Shown here: piece by piece, positions 1 through 10,686 of the stretch
Layout: the number at the start of each line of letters is the position of its first letter
How positions within the stretch are numbered: position 1 is the first letter of the stretch
Assembly: GCA_037176905.1 (NCBI GenBank)
Contig: JBBBWG010032641.1
Location: forward strand, 41,650 to 105,649
From: Azolla pinnata
Taxonomy: Eukaryota > Streptophyta > Polypodiopsida > Salviniales > Salviniaceae
Direction: 5' to 3'
DNA length: 64,000 bases
The notes under the pieces: generated by a model
Database searches by the model: none
Told to the model about the DNA's origin: nothing
The model's input: only the letters and a program-made list of their open reading frames with translations
Translations under genes and position numbers: made by a program

Positions 1-2762
1 ATAAATTGTAAAAAGATCTATCTGCCTTCAGATGGCAACGATCCCAGAAAATCCCAAACGCCGAATGTTAGTCAGGCCTCTTGTAGACTACACAATTCCT
101 CAGTCTGTCTTACATACAGGTAAAAACCAAAGCCAAAATTTAGGAGTATAAGTTGAAGGAAATATCCGAAAAAAATCCTAGATGCGAAATGTAAGTCATC
201 TTTTAGACTACACAACTGTCAAACAGACAAAAAAGGCTTGTATGTCGTTGATTGCAGACAGTAAAATAATGAATCTTAAATTGCAAACGGATATGTAAGT
301 CGCAATTGCCTATTTTCAGTTCAGACATAAAGATGATATATCAAAAAAAATTTGATGGCACCCAATGAAAATCAACTCTGCGCACGAGTTCACTGACTTT
401 CTCATTGCAGACACGCCCGCAAAATTTCCAAGTGTCCCTGTGACAGCTTGGACACTCAAATTTAGTCTTACCACCATCCCTACAATGTGAAGTTCAGTAT
501 ATTCTGATACTGCTCAGAAACTGTTTCCATTTACCATGAGAAAAATAGATGTGCAATTCGTTATCATTGCTTGTATCATGTGCAAAAACGAGCAGGTTTA
601 ACTACCAATTTCCAAATCCCCATTCACATTCAAGACAATTAGCGGAAGAGACAAAGACCAATCATCCTTTCTGTTTGAATGACCAATACAACGCGCTGTC
701 CATCTTGGATACTGTATTTAGTCTGAGAATGAAGTTGGACAACAAATTTTCCAACATAGCATTGTTGATATAGAAACCAGATGTAGCTTCCTTCGTACTG
801 TAAAAAGTGTTGATTGGATGACTTCCAAAATATACAAATAACGAATAGCACGATAAGTTTAGGCACTAGGAAGAATTGAAATAATTTGCAGACGGCTAGA
901 AAACATGCATTACTAAAATGCAACAGAAAGGTCTGGTTCCTATATCCTTATGATGAGATTTCCTTTTGCATGCAGCTCTGAACAAGCAAAAACTGCTAAA
1001 TGTACCTTGAGAATAAAATAAGATAGAAAATTTAGAGCACACTTATATGTGAATTTCCAGGCTTGTTAACTACACTTTCTTCTCAGTTTGAAGGCATGCA
1101 TCACATTTCATGACCCTCGCTTCAATCACAAATAACCTTCTGGCATCACCCATAATAAAAATAAGTTGGTACACAATGTAAGATCCATCCTAAAGATAGC
1201 ATTGCGTTCACATAAAAGAAAGCTTAACTACAATGAAACGTAATACACAATATTGAAAGCAGTAAATATAATTTTACATATGATGTAAGCAGTTGCTATG
1301 AGAAATTTATGAAGAAGTGCACATATGTAGAAGTATTCTCTTCTGCCAGGTTTATTTTGATGACCCACCAGAGAGGATATCCAGTATTTTCTGAGGCTGT
1401 CTTTGGATATCCAGCAAGTTAACACAAACTTCCAGCTGTTGATAAGAAAAAACAATAGACAATGCACGTTAATTTTGCATCATTTCAAATTTTTTTCCAA
1501 AGCTAAAGAATTTTACAGCAGAACAACTCTGTGTTAAGAGAATGTGTAATCCTACGAAACCTATATCCTGGTATGGTGAAACGTAGAAGAAGAAAAGATA
1601 CAGAAACTTCAACTCTGGTCAATATCTAACAAGATACAATAGACAAGACTGAAGCCGACGTTTACAATAAACAGTAGATATTGATTAAATACTTAGGCAG
1701 CAAGATCATAGTTCATAGTCCTGGACAAATGAGTCAAAGCAGATGAGAAATTTCATAAAGGAATGACAAAAGAGCATTGGTAACAGCTAAAATGAAACAA
1801 CTGCAAATTGTACAAATTACAGAAGTTCGTACACCTTATACATAGAAAAATCTGGATATTGATGAATGCTCACTCACCAGATGAGATGGTTTGAATCGTC
1901 TGAGAAATGATGTCCATTCACCAGAAGAGATAGTGTGTATCCTGTCATCAATGAAAAACAGCCAGGCATCATATCAAACATCAGACAAACAGATGATAAA
2001 GTAATCCCTGAATTAAATAATCCACATAAGATATCTCGGAGAGGACTGTTGAGCTTTAAAGATAGAAAACTGACAAACTAAACGAATTATTTCTGAGATT
2101 ACTAATACAAGTTGAAGATGCTTCACTCAGAAATGGAGCTAGTACACTTGAAGTACAGTAATTATCAAGCATTGGCTACAATCACCACATGATATGATGC
2201 AAAACTGGCAAGGAACTTCGCAACCAATTAAAATAGTGGAGCCATCAAAGAGAACTTATACCAAAACAATACTAAAGAGCCCCAGACCTGGGTTAATATT
2301 ACCTCTTTGATAGGATTATCTACTTTCTTCCTGGTTTAAGTTTAATTTCCATAAATACTCAAAAAAAATTGAACATATTGAATGATGAACACTTTCTAAG
2401 AAGCTACTTCTAAATCTCTTGACCACACTATTTTTTACTTCCTCCCTCAAATAAGTTCACAGGAATTCTATGTTCACGAGGAAGATGCAATTACATCAAG
2501 TCTTCTATATCCAATGGTATTTTTCGTACGGTTACTGAGCCTCCACTGTGCGAGGACAATTCTCATTAACTGTCAATTAAACCCTTCTCATGTATTCGAG
2601 AGCAATCTCTAAGAAAAATGGAGAACAAATGCATGCGCTGATTCCAGATGACTGCAAGGAGACTGCGATTGAATCTTATAAAGGAAATATATAAAACGTA
2701 TCTGGGTGACATCTAAAGAAAGTTTCCAGTCATCTTTCAATACTTTGACGAGGAAAACATAA
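1..2762. other. AT-rich stretch without a recognised gene
   Basis: I see no open frame with a recognisable protein family on either strand. Short degenerate direct copies occur at about 63-110, 189-232 and 290-325, each with a block resembling TTAGACTACACAA or a related form. It may be intron, 3' region or non-coding transcript of a minus-strand gene whose G+C-rich leader lies at 2763-3600, but this is a guess from composition only. Confidence 0.4.
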
Positions 2763-3208
2763 TCACTCCATATAAAACCAGAACAATCTGAATCTGAGGT
2801 GACGCTTCTTGAAGAAAAAACAAAATTTTTGGAAAGAGGAGGCAGAAAGATAACCTTCTAAACAAGGCTGTAGGAAAGCCTCGCCTTTTGGAGGTGAAGG
2901 AGCGTGCAGAGGTAAAGTCAAGATTTTGCGAAAATCAAATGGGGCGGCACAACGACAAAGATTCAAGGAAATGCTACAATCCGGTAGAAAAGCACAATAG
3001 ATAAAAACCGGAAGCGCATGGAGGGAAGTGTGCAACAAACAGAAACAGACACCGCGTCCATGGACGAACGGCGCGAGCGCCAAAACGCAGGAGACTGACT
3101 GGGGAACTGTTTCTGGCACATAAAAACCGATTTTGTTTTTCCCGTAAAGGAGAAACGTTTCAAATGCGGCCTTGGCCACGTTTTGCGAAGAGAACCAAAG
3201 AACACCGG

Positions 3209-3210
<2 letters not shown>

Positions 3211-3251
<41 letters not shown>
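3211..3251. repeat. (GA)n microsatellite
   Basis: About twenty uninterrupted GA dinucleotides. GAGA/CT tracts are common in plant promoters and 5' leaders, which fits the surrounding composition. Confidence 0.95.
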
Positions 3252-3252
<1 letters not shown>

Positions 3253-3481
3253 AGAGCGCGGAGAAGACGAGAAGACGCGAAGAAGCAGCAAAGAAAGACA
3301 CAAGCAGAAATGCCGGGAAAGGAAACGGAGTTGAAGGCGAGCGCGGTGTGCACGAACCTGTGGGCCGGTGTGTGCGGCGAGCGGAGAAAGGCGAGCGGAG
3401 AGGCGTTTGAGGCCGAGATCGGGAGGCGAGGAAGCAGGTAGCGGGGGGGAAGCAGCGAGCCGAAGGCGGAGGGGACGCGGA

Positions 3482-3508
3482 CGAGCGAGCGAGCGAGCGA
3501 GCGAGCGC
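3482..3508. repeat. (GAGC)n microsatellite
   Basis: Six to seven copies of the tetramer GAGC, just left of the telomere-like hexamers. Confidence 0.9.
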
Positions 3509-3535
3509 GCAGAAGAGCAGAGCAGAGCAGAAGCG

Positions 3536-3578
3536 AACCCTAACCCTAACCCTAACCCTAACCCTAACCCTAACCCTA
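3536..3578. repeat. Hexamer telomere-like repeat, (CCCTAA)7
   Basis: Seven perfect copies of the six-base unit CCCTAA, the TTAGGG type, not the seven-base CCCTAAA that dominates the rest of the window. It lies inside the G+C-rich leader-like block, so it is an interstitial array and not a chromosome end. Confidence 0.95.
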
Positions 3579-3639
3579 ATCCGCAGGCGCTGTACACAGA
3601 CAGAAAATAAGAGACAAATAAAAAGTCCGCAAATTAGAC

Positions 3640-3709
3640 TTTTATTTATTTATTCATTTATTCATTTATTTATTTATTTAGTTATTCATTTATTCATTTA
3701 TTCATTTAA
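3640..3709. repeat. (TTTA/TTCA)n tetranucleotide repeat
   Basis: Mixed TTTA and TTCA tetramers, about 17 units. Downstream to about 4100, the string GCGTTAA or its complement recurs several times (AACGCCTA blocks at about 3718, 3750, 3778, 3797, 3828). Confidence 0.9.
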
Positions 3710-4279
3710 TAAAACGAACGCCTAACAATTTCATAAATTACATTTTTAACGCCTACTTAAATCGGAGATTGCATATTAACGCCTAATCTAAGTAATTAAC
3801 GCCTGCTTAAATCAGAGGTTGCAGATTAACGCCAGTCGATCCGGATCGATCGGTTCCCTTCCGCTATTCGCTCGATGACGGTTTAGTAACTGTTTTGGAA
3901 TCGAGCCGATGGATTGAACACGCCTGTTTTGGCGTTAATCGCGCAATCGAGCGTTCAGCGATCGGTTCGTTTGATGGTAATCGAGCTCGCAATTGATGGA
4001 TTTGGCGTTAATCGATCGATTGTGTGTGTTAGATTTTAAATCTAGACGTCAATTTGTATTTTCCGTTTTGGTAGGCGTTAAAATGTAGTTTATACTTTTG
4101 GTTAGGCATTTTTTTGGGTAATTTTTCCTGTAAATATAGTACTGATTAGTTTCACGCTTTCGCTGGAAAATTAACGCCCCGATTAGTTTGGCTGACACTA
4201 AATTGATCAGATTTGTGGAATGACCAACTCCCGGTAATCGTATGTTGTGAGGGAACCGATTAATAAACTGGTTTATGAA

Positions 4280-4741
4280 GCAGAAAACAATTAGCGAATA
4301 GTAGTAGGAAGATTAAGAATCGATGAACATGAGAAGAGATGGATGGGAAGCGATTAGCAAGAGAGTGATAGAATCGATTAGCGAGAAGTAATTAGGAACT
4401 TAGAGTAGGAACAAAATCGATTCATGGGAATTAATGGGGCATTAAGCTTTAGTGACGGATACTTAATCTATAATTTCTAATTGTATCAGTCATCAGAATG
4501 TAATAAACAAATTTATTAATTACATTTTAGCGCCTACTGGAATAAAGAATTCTTGATTAGTTATATCTTGCTAAAAATCGACGAGCAATCAATTCCAAAC
4601 AATTGATTTTATTCATTTCCTTGCCACTACTTCCTACTCACGAATCGATTCTATCCTTCTCCTAGTAATTGCTTCCATCTATCTCTTCTCCTGCTCATCG
4701 ATTCTTAATCTTCCTGCTGTTATTTACTAATCGTTTCCTGC
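4280..4741. repeat. Large imperfect foldback (inverted repeat)
   Basis: The left arm 4280-4437 is a near reverse complement of the right arm 4585-4741. The outer 105 bases match best, with long identical blocks such as GGAAGATTAAGAATCGATGA and TAGAATCGATT; the inner parts are more diverged. About 150 bases of spacer separate the arms. This is the layout of a foldback or MITE-type element or of a hairpin transcript source. No transposase is present and no target duplication could be fixed. Confidence 0.8.
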
Positions 4742-4984
4742 TTTGTTGCTCAGTTGATCCCCCTACTATATTCGACTAATCGATGTTAATACTTCCATGA
4801 TCGAATTAACCGTGCATTAATTAATTAATCTCTGTATCGTGACAATTTCTCTCGCAGGGTTTCTAGAATCTTCCATTTGGCTCAGTCGAGCATATGGTGG
4901 TCATCGGAACACAACGGGAAAACGGAGATGCTCTTCGAGGGTTTGCGAGCAAGACTATGATTCATGGGTTCAAAATAGGAGCTC

Positions 4985-6117
4985 TATTTTACTAGATTAA
5001 ACTCAGCTAACTTAACTAATTGAGCCAACTGAACTAATTAACACCAACCTGCTCATTGACTTCAATTACTCATCTAATTAAACTTGACTAAGCTTAACAG
5101 ACTTAACTAATCGAACTAACTAGACTAGCCGACTTACATCGACTTCACTTTGGTGTCTCATTGGCTCCACTGACTCGACTTATTAAACATAACTAACTTA
5201 ACTAACCGAACCAGCTAAACTAGCTGAACTAACTAAATCAATCGACGCACATCGACTTCACTTTGGTGTCTCACTAGCTCCACTAACTCAACCGATTAAA
5301 CTTGATTAACGGAACTAATTGAGCCAGGGGAAGTAGCCTAACCGACCGACTCACATCGGCTTCACTCAGGTGTCTCATTGGCTCCATTGACTCAACCATT
5401 AAACTTAACTAACTCAACGAATTGACTCAACTAAGTGAACTAAGTGAACTAACTAAACTAACTTAACTAACTGAACCAGCTGAACTAACTCAGAAACTAT
5501 CCGAATCAACCGGCTCACACTGGCTTCACTCTGGTGTTTCACTGGCACCACTCACTCGACCGATTAAACTGAACTAACTCAACTAACTGAAATGACCTTA
5601 ACGAACTTAACTAACTTAACTGACTGAACCAGCTGAACTAACTTAGAAACTAACTGAACGAGCCGACTCACACCGACTTCACTCTGGCGACTCAACCGAT
5701 TAAACTTAACTAACTCAACTAACCGACTCAACTAACTTAACCAACTTAACTAACCGAGCCGGTTGAAGCAACTTGGAAACTAACTGAACCAGCTGATTCA
5801 CACCGACTTCACTCCGGTGTCTCACTGGCTCCACCGACTCAACCGATCAAACTTGACCGACTCAACTAATAAACCCTAAACTCTAAACCCACACCGACTT
5901 CACTCTGGCGTCTCACTCACTCCGCCGACTCAACCGATTAAACTTAACTAACTCAACTAACCGACTCAACTAACTTAACCAACTCAACTAACTGAGCCGG
6001 TTGAAGCAACTTAGCAACTCACTGAACCAGCTGATTCACACCGACTTCACTCCGGTGTCTCACGGGCTCCACCGACTCAACCGATCAAACTTGACTGACT
6101 CAACTAACGGGCTCAAC
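4985..6117. repeat. Degenerate satellite with AACTAACT-rich units
   Basis: Eight diverged units, each with the landmark ACCGACTTCACTCTGGTGTCTCA, separated by stretches rich in AACTAACT and CCGATTAAACTTAAC. Landmark starts lie near 5140, 5253, 5357, 5521, 5674, 5804, 5895 and 6042, so unit length varies from about 90 to 165. The last few units resemble each other most, which suggests growth from the right side. Confidence 0.85.
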
Positions 6118-6185
6118 CGAATTAACCAACTTAACCAACTTAACCAACTTAACCAACTTAACCAACTTAACCAACTTAACTAACT
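6118..6185. repeat. 9-bp minisatellite, unit TTAACCAAC
   Basis: About seven near-perfect copies of a nine-base unit directly following the degenerate satellite; the unit looks like a simplified piece of the satellite. Confidence 0.9.
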
Positions 6186-6212
6186 TAACTAGCATTAGAA
6201 CCAGCTGAACCA

Positions 6213-6290
6213 ACTGTCCTAACTGTCGTAACTGTCCTAACTGTCCTAACTGTCCTAACTGTCCTAACTGTCCTAACTGTCCTAACTGTA
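6213..6290. repeat. 9-bp minisatellite, unit CTGTCCTAA
   Basis: Eight to nine copies of the nine-base unit, one with CTGTCGTAA. It is adjacent to the previous 9-bp array and shares its length but not its sequence. Confidence 0.9.
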
Positions 6291-6335
6291 CAATGGCTTC
6301 CTTTGGCTTGCAGCTATGGCGATCATCATCAGCTC

Positions 6336-6561
6336 CATCGCCATCGCCATCAGACCTTTGCCTTCTTTCTTCTCCTCCTCGCCATCGCCATCGCCATCGC
6401 CATCGCCATCGCCAGGTGCCGCTTTCCCTTTCATCCTGCAGCACGCCTCGAAGAGAAACGGGCGGAAACAACCGAGCATCATCATCATCATCGGCTTCTT
6501 CTTGCAGTCCATCTGAGCTATGGCGAAGCTTGGGAAGTAAGCTCCCCGTCGTCGTCGCCTT

Positions 6562-6598
<37 letters not shown>
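6336..6598. repeat. CATCGC hexamer and ATC trimer tracts upstream of the remorin gene
   Basis: A (CCATCG)n tract lies at about 6336-6412 and an (ATC)n tract of about eleven units at 6563-6596. They make open frames in all directions (Pro-Ser, His-Arg, poly-Met, poly-Ile), none of which I accept as protein. They probably lie in the promoter or leader of the gene starting at 6925. Confidence 0.85.
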
Positions 6599-6924
6599 TC
6601 CACAACCAGGTCTGTAGACCTCGCTCGAAAACAAGCCCGATCGCTTCATCATGCGGCACGCCCCTCCCCCCCCCACCCAAACACCGCACAGACGGATTGA
6701 TTGAGGCAGAAGCTAAAACAAAACGAATGGGGAGGGAAGAAAGTAAGGTTTTGCAGACAGTAGTGCTCTGAAAAGCGGGGAAAGGAGGCGAGGCAAGGAC
6801 GAGATCGAAGCCGGTTTTTGGGGATTCTGGCTCGCCTTCCGGTGCTGCTTCTTTCGCCTTTCTTTTTTTGCTCTCGTTTTCCCGTTTGTTCTCCTTCGAT
6901 CCGGGAGCAAATCGTCGTCCGTCC

Positions 6925-8529
6925 ATGGATCCGTCGATCTTGGAGGCATCCATGGAGAGAGCCGAATCCCTGAAGGTCGAGGAAATGGTGAATCTCTTCG
7001 AGAAGATGGACGGCAAGGGGAACCGGCAGGCGAATCGCATCCTGATGCAGCCGGGGAATCTGGAATATTCTCCGGCCAAGGCAGAAGAAGAAGCAGAAGA
7101 TGCTCAAGCGCTGATCTCCATCCCACGATCAAGTAATGCCGTAAGCCCTCTCTCATCCATCCTGTCTTTGCTTCACAGGAATCTCATCGGTTGTGTTTTC
7201 ACAAGAATCTCATCGTTGTGTTTTCACAAGTATCTCATCTTTGTGTTTTCACAAGAATCTCATCTTTGTGTTTTCACAAGAATCTCATCTGTTTACACTT
7301 AGATTTCATACGCCCGATTCAGCTGTTTTAACCTTTTCTTTATGTCCCTCACCCTCAGCTTATGATGCGAATGTGATACTTTGCACCCATCCATCTCACA
7401 CCCGATTATGTCTCACCATATTGATCTCTTGTGGATTGACAATGAAGGGAGGTTCTGTTTCCCCTCGATCTTGTGATGACAAAGGAAGCCATATAAAATA
7501 GTGCATGGAAATAACATAAGGTTTTACTTTTCTTCTAACAGACAACATTCCAAGGGAGCTTCAAAAAGATACTGATAGGGGAGGATCTCCATTCAATACT
7601 TCGTTGAGTGGAAGCTCATTAATCAAAGGTCTTACCCTTTTCTTTTCTTAAATCTCCTTCACAGGCATGTTTACATAGTCACACACTCTCTCTCACTCTC
7701 ACTCCGAGAAAGAGAGTTGCTGATATTTTTTGAGCTTCATTTTTGTTCTACTTTCATTTAACATGTAAGACAAACGGAAACATATAAACACCGCGACATT
7801 TTTTTTATAGTTATATTGAAGATGGGCATGTTGGAGATGCATAATAATTGCCATTAAACACATGTCTAACAGTTTCCTTCGATTGCTTATTGATGAAATG
7901 CACAAATGCTTACCATTTGGCAGATGTTGAGATGGCCAAAATAAAGAAAGAAAAGATCCTTACACTGATAGAAGCATGGGAAGAAAGCAAGAAAAAGAAG
8001 TCCCTTCACAGGTAATTATCGATGGAAGCTCGCATCTCCGAGTTTTTTCGCCATGTGCACGAAGCCATGCCTAAGCTACCTGGGCTTATGGCCATCTGTG
8101 GAACAGATATAACAAAAGAATGGCAAAACTGGATGCATGGGAGGGGGGCAAGATAGCAAGGGCGCAAGCGAATTTGAGAACATTTGAGGTTAACTAGATT
8201 TGGCTTTTTAATTTTGGTACTGAATGGGATCATATTCAGTAGTTATGTGTATGTAATGCTTAGAGATTCGTATCGTTGCACTTGCCTTGTGATTACAAAA
8301 TGAGAGGGTTGGAAGCTACTTTTGTTAGCAGGAGAGGCTGGAAAACCGACGAGCGACATATGTGGAGAAAACTAGCAACAAGATTGCTGTAGTCCAGAAG
8401 ATTGCAGAGGAAAAGAGAGCCCTAGCTGAAGAATGCCATGGTCATGAAGTGCTGAAAGCAGAAGAAACTGCAGCGAAATGCCGAGCTTCTGGTCTCCATC
8501 CAGGGAGTAGTTTTCTCATGTGGTGGTAA
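6925..8529 (+). CDS. Remorin-family protein (Remorin_C domain)
   Basis: Exons 6925-7132, 7542-7628, 7924-8011, 8107-8188 and 8332-8529 join in phase to 220 residues. Residues from about 98 form the remorin C-terminal domain: EAWEESKKKK, then the characteristic LDAWEGGKIARAQANLRTFE, ERLENRRATYVEKTSNKIA, and AEEKRALAEE, a long coiled coil. Remorins are plant proteins that bind the inner face of the plasma membrane through this coiled coil and a C-terminal anchor and organise nanodomains. The N-terminal 97 residues are acidic and not conserved as far as I can tell. The tail ends in hydrophobic residues (SSFLMWW) and has no terminal cysteine, so anchoring by acylation is not evident. The ATG at 6925 is preferred because the next upstream in-frame ATG (6868) adds only a short, leader-like stretch. 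All borders are GT-AG. An earlier join that skipped the 8107-8188 exon broke the domain and was discarded. Confidence 0.85.
7171..7292 (+). repeat. 25-bp tandem repeat in intron 1 of the remorin gene
   Basis: Five copies of a 25-base unit around TTTTCACAAGAATCTCATC, with starts of the TTTTCACAAG block at 7196, 7221, 7246 and 7271 and a diverged copy before them. Confidence 0.85.
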
Positions 8530-9235
8530 ATAGTTGAAGTAAACCTGGTCCTTTCTCTTTGTGAAATCCCCATCCCAAATCCCAGTACCGCGTTTTTTCT
8601 GCTCTCCAATCTAGTTCTTCTTCCTTCATTGCGATGCTGCGCAAAATCAAATGGAAGCTTGAAAACCTTGAAATTCCTTCTGCTAATGCAACTTTTCTGT
8701 GACCAACATTGCGAATTTTTGTTTGTTGTTTTACTGCATCCAGCATCTCATCTGTTTATCATGGTTTTCTTGAGCCCGGAACTCGTAAACTTATTTTGTG
8801 GGGATTGATTCATGGATGGAAAATGAGATTGAAGATTTTTCCAGAGCCGAGACGGATTCTTGCATCTCGTAGCTGGTTTTACAAAGTATCAATTTAAAAA
8901 GATTACAATTACAAAGTAGTAGTAGCAGTAGTTGTCTATGACATTTTTTGTTTACCGTGAAATATATTTGCTATACACTTTGATCGGTGAACAGAGCGAA
9001 ACGTTACAGACATTGACTCGCAAAACTTCCCCATCTCCAAAAGTGTGTACCCCGATACTAGAACCCAAAACCAGGGGATTACACAAGCGAGTGATCGTGG
9101 AGAGCCACCGTGGATGGTTGCATACTTTAGTTGTGTGATTCGCCCAGCGCATAACTGGGCATAACGACAAAAAGAACCTCATAGAGCCAAAGAGGCATAT
9201 AGATGCTGAGGTTTCGTCGTCGTTTGTTAATGTAT
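8530..9235. other. Remorin 3' flank and intergenic DNA
   Basis: Probably 3' untranslated region and spacer. A weak alternative splice (donor at 8525, acceptor ending near 8743) would extend the remorin reading frame to a stop near 8897, but that tail is not remorin-like. I see no other gene. Confidence 0.4.
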
Positions 9236-9600
9236 TGCCATCATCATCATCATCATCATCATCAACAACAACACCACCATCATCATCACCATCATCATCA
9301 ACACCACCATCACCACCATCACAATCACCATCATCACCATCACCATCACCATCACCACCATCACCATCATCAACAAGAGCAACATCATCATCATCATCAT
9401 CAGCAAGAACAACAACATCATCATCATAGACAAGAACGACATTACACTCACCATCGTCATCACCTTCACCACCACCATCACCACCACCATCGCCACTGCC
9501 ATCACCATCACCACCACCACCATCATCACCATCACCACAATCACCATCACCATCACCATCAACACCATCACCATCAACACCATCACCATCATCAGCTTCT
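9236..9600. repeat. Compound CAT/CAC (with CAA/CAG) trinucleotide repeat
   Basis: About 120 consecutive triplets, almost all CAT or CAC with occasional CAA, CAG, AGA and CGT. In one forward frame it would encode a nearly pure poly-histidine protein (frame open 9203-9688). Purity and lack of a start context argue for a microsatellite. Confidence 0.9.
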
Positions 9601-10686
9601 TCTTCTTACATCACAAGTTTCATGCATCATTGGCATACATCACCGACATGCACACATGCAACAAGCATACACATGTCGTGTTTCATAGGCAGTAGGCACC
9701 ATCAATCAATCACATCCATCATATGCATGCATGATGTATGTATTTGTGCATGTGCATGTATAGGTATGTACGTACATGCACATAAAAACACACACATACA
9801 TCATACATAACGTATGTAGGTGTTCCTTCTCGGGCATTTTGTTGGGCGATTTCTGGAAGGGAGCCTTTCAAAGCCAACGATCATTGACGTTGTGGTGATT
9901 TGCCATCTCTCTGATTCTCCATTCCTTCTTGCTTCTTCTTCTTATTACCACAGGAAAGCCCCAAAAACGCTTTGATGAAACAATGCAAAAGCTTAGCAAC
10001 ATTTTGTTGGGCGATTTTGAAAGGGATTTCTAATTCTAACCCATGATTGTGGTGGCACCGGAGCTCTAAATCCTATAGGCACTACTGCAGGAAAACTGAA
10101 GAACTTTCTCTGTAGATTCATCATTCTGTTCCATCATGTCGGCGAAAGAGAAAGAAAGAAAAGAAAGAGCACGCCTTTCGTATCAGGAAGAGCCGATCTG
10201 ATTGGTCGACTCGTCTTGTTTCATCATGCCTGCAAAGAGAGAAAGAAAGAAGAAACAAACTTTCTCTAAACATCCCTAAATGCAGCACATCCTCCTGTTG
10301 GGAAGAGGTATTGTCTTATATATTTTGTTCTTCCTCTTGTTAACTTCCACTGGTAAAGGGATGAGAAATCTTGTTCTAAGTGGTATTTTAACAAGTATAT
10401 CATCATCGAGAGCACCAGAATCTTGTTCCAAACATGAAGGGAAGCGAGTAAAAAAAATACTTCTTTGTCCCAAATATGAAGGCAAGTGTAAAGTTTGAGA
10501 TGATGCTCAAGGGGGCTTGAATGCGGGCCTCCAAAATGTACATTTATGTATGTATGTATACACTGCTCCATTTTGTGTGCAAATATTTGTAGTAACATTC
10601 ATCTGTTTGAACTTGATTTATTCTAGGCCAAAATGGGTCTGAAATTTACTGATTGCTTTATAGCATCCTAATGTTGCCATCTGGAA
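9601..10686. other. Intergenic DNA upstream of the PPR gene
   Basis: Contains CATG/TGCA-rich simple sequence around 9620-9810 and two similar short blocks at about 10133-10170 and 10220-10260 (TCATCATG followed by GAAAGAAAGAA). No protein family was recognised in the short frames. Confidence 0.4.

Larger units (their letters stand above)
2763..3600. promoter_or_regulatory. G+C-rich, leader-like region with simple repeats
   Basis: Composition changes sharply from the AT-rich DNA on its left to a G+C-rich block holding a GA tract, a GAGC tract and hexamer telomere-like repeats. Read on the minus strand it has CT-rich stretches typical of plant promoters and 5' leaders. Open frames here on both strands are made of the repeats (Leu-Ser, Gly-Leu, Asn-Pro runs) and are not believable proteins. 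If it is a promoter, the gene would run leftwards. No exon could be confirmed. Confidence 0.35.

Noticed and set aside
2763-3597. 196- and 145-codon minus-strand frames with Leu-Ser and Gly-Leu runs
   Set aside because: Built from the GA, GAGC and telomere-like repeats; no family resemblance outside them.
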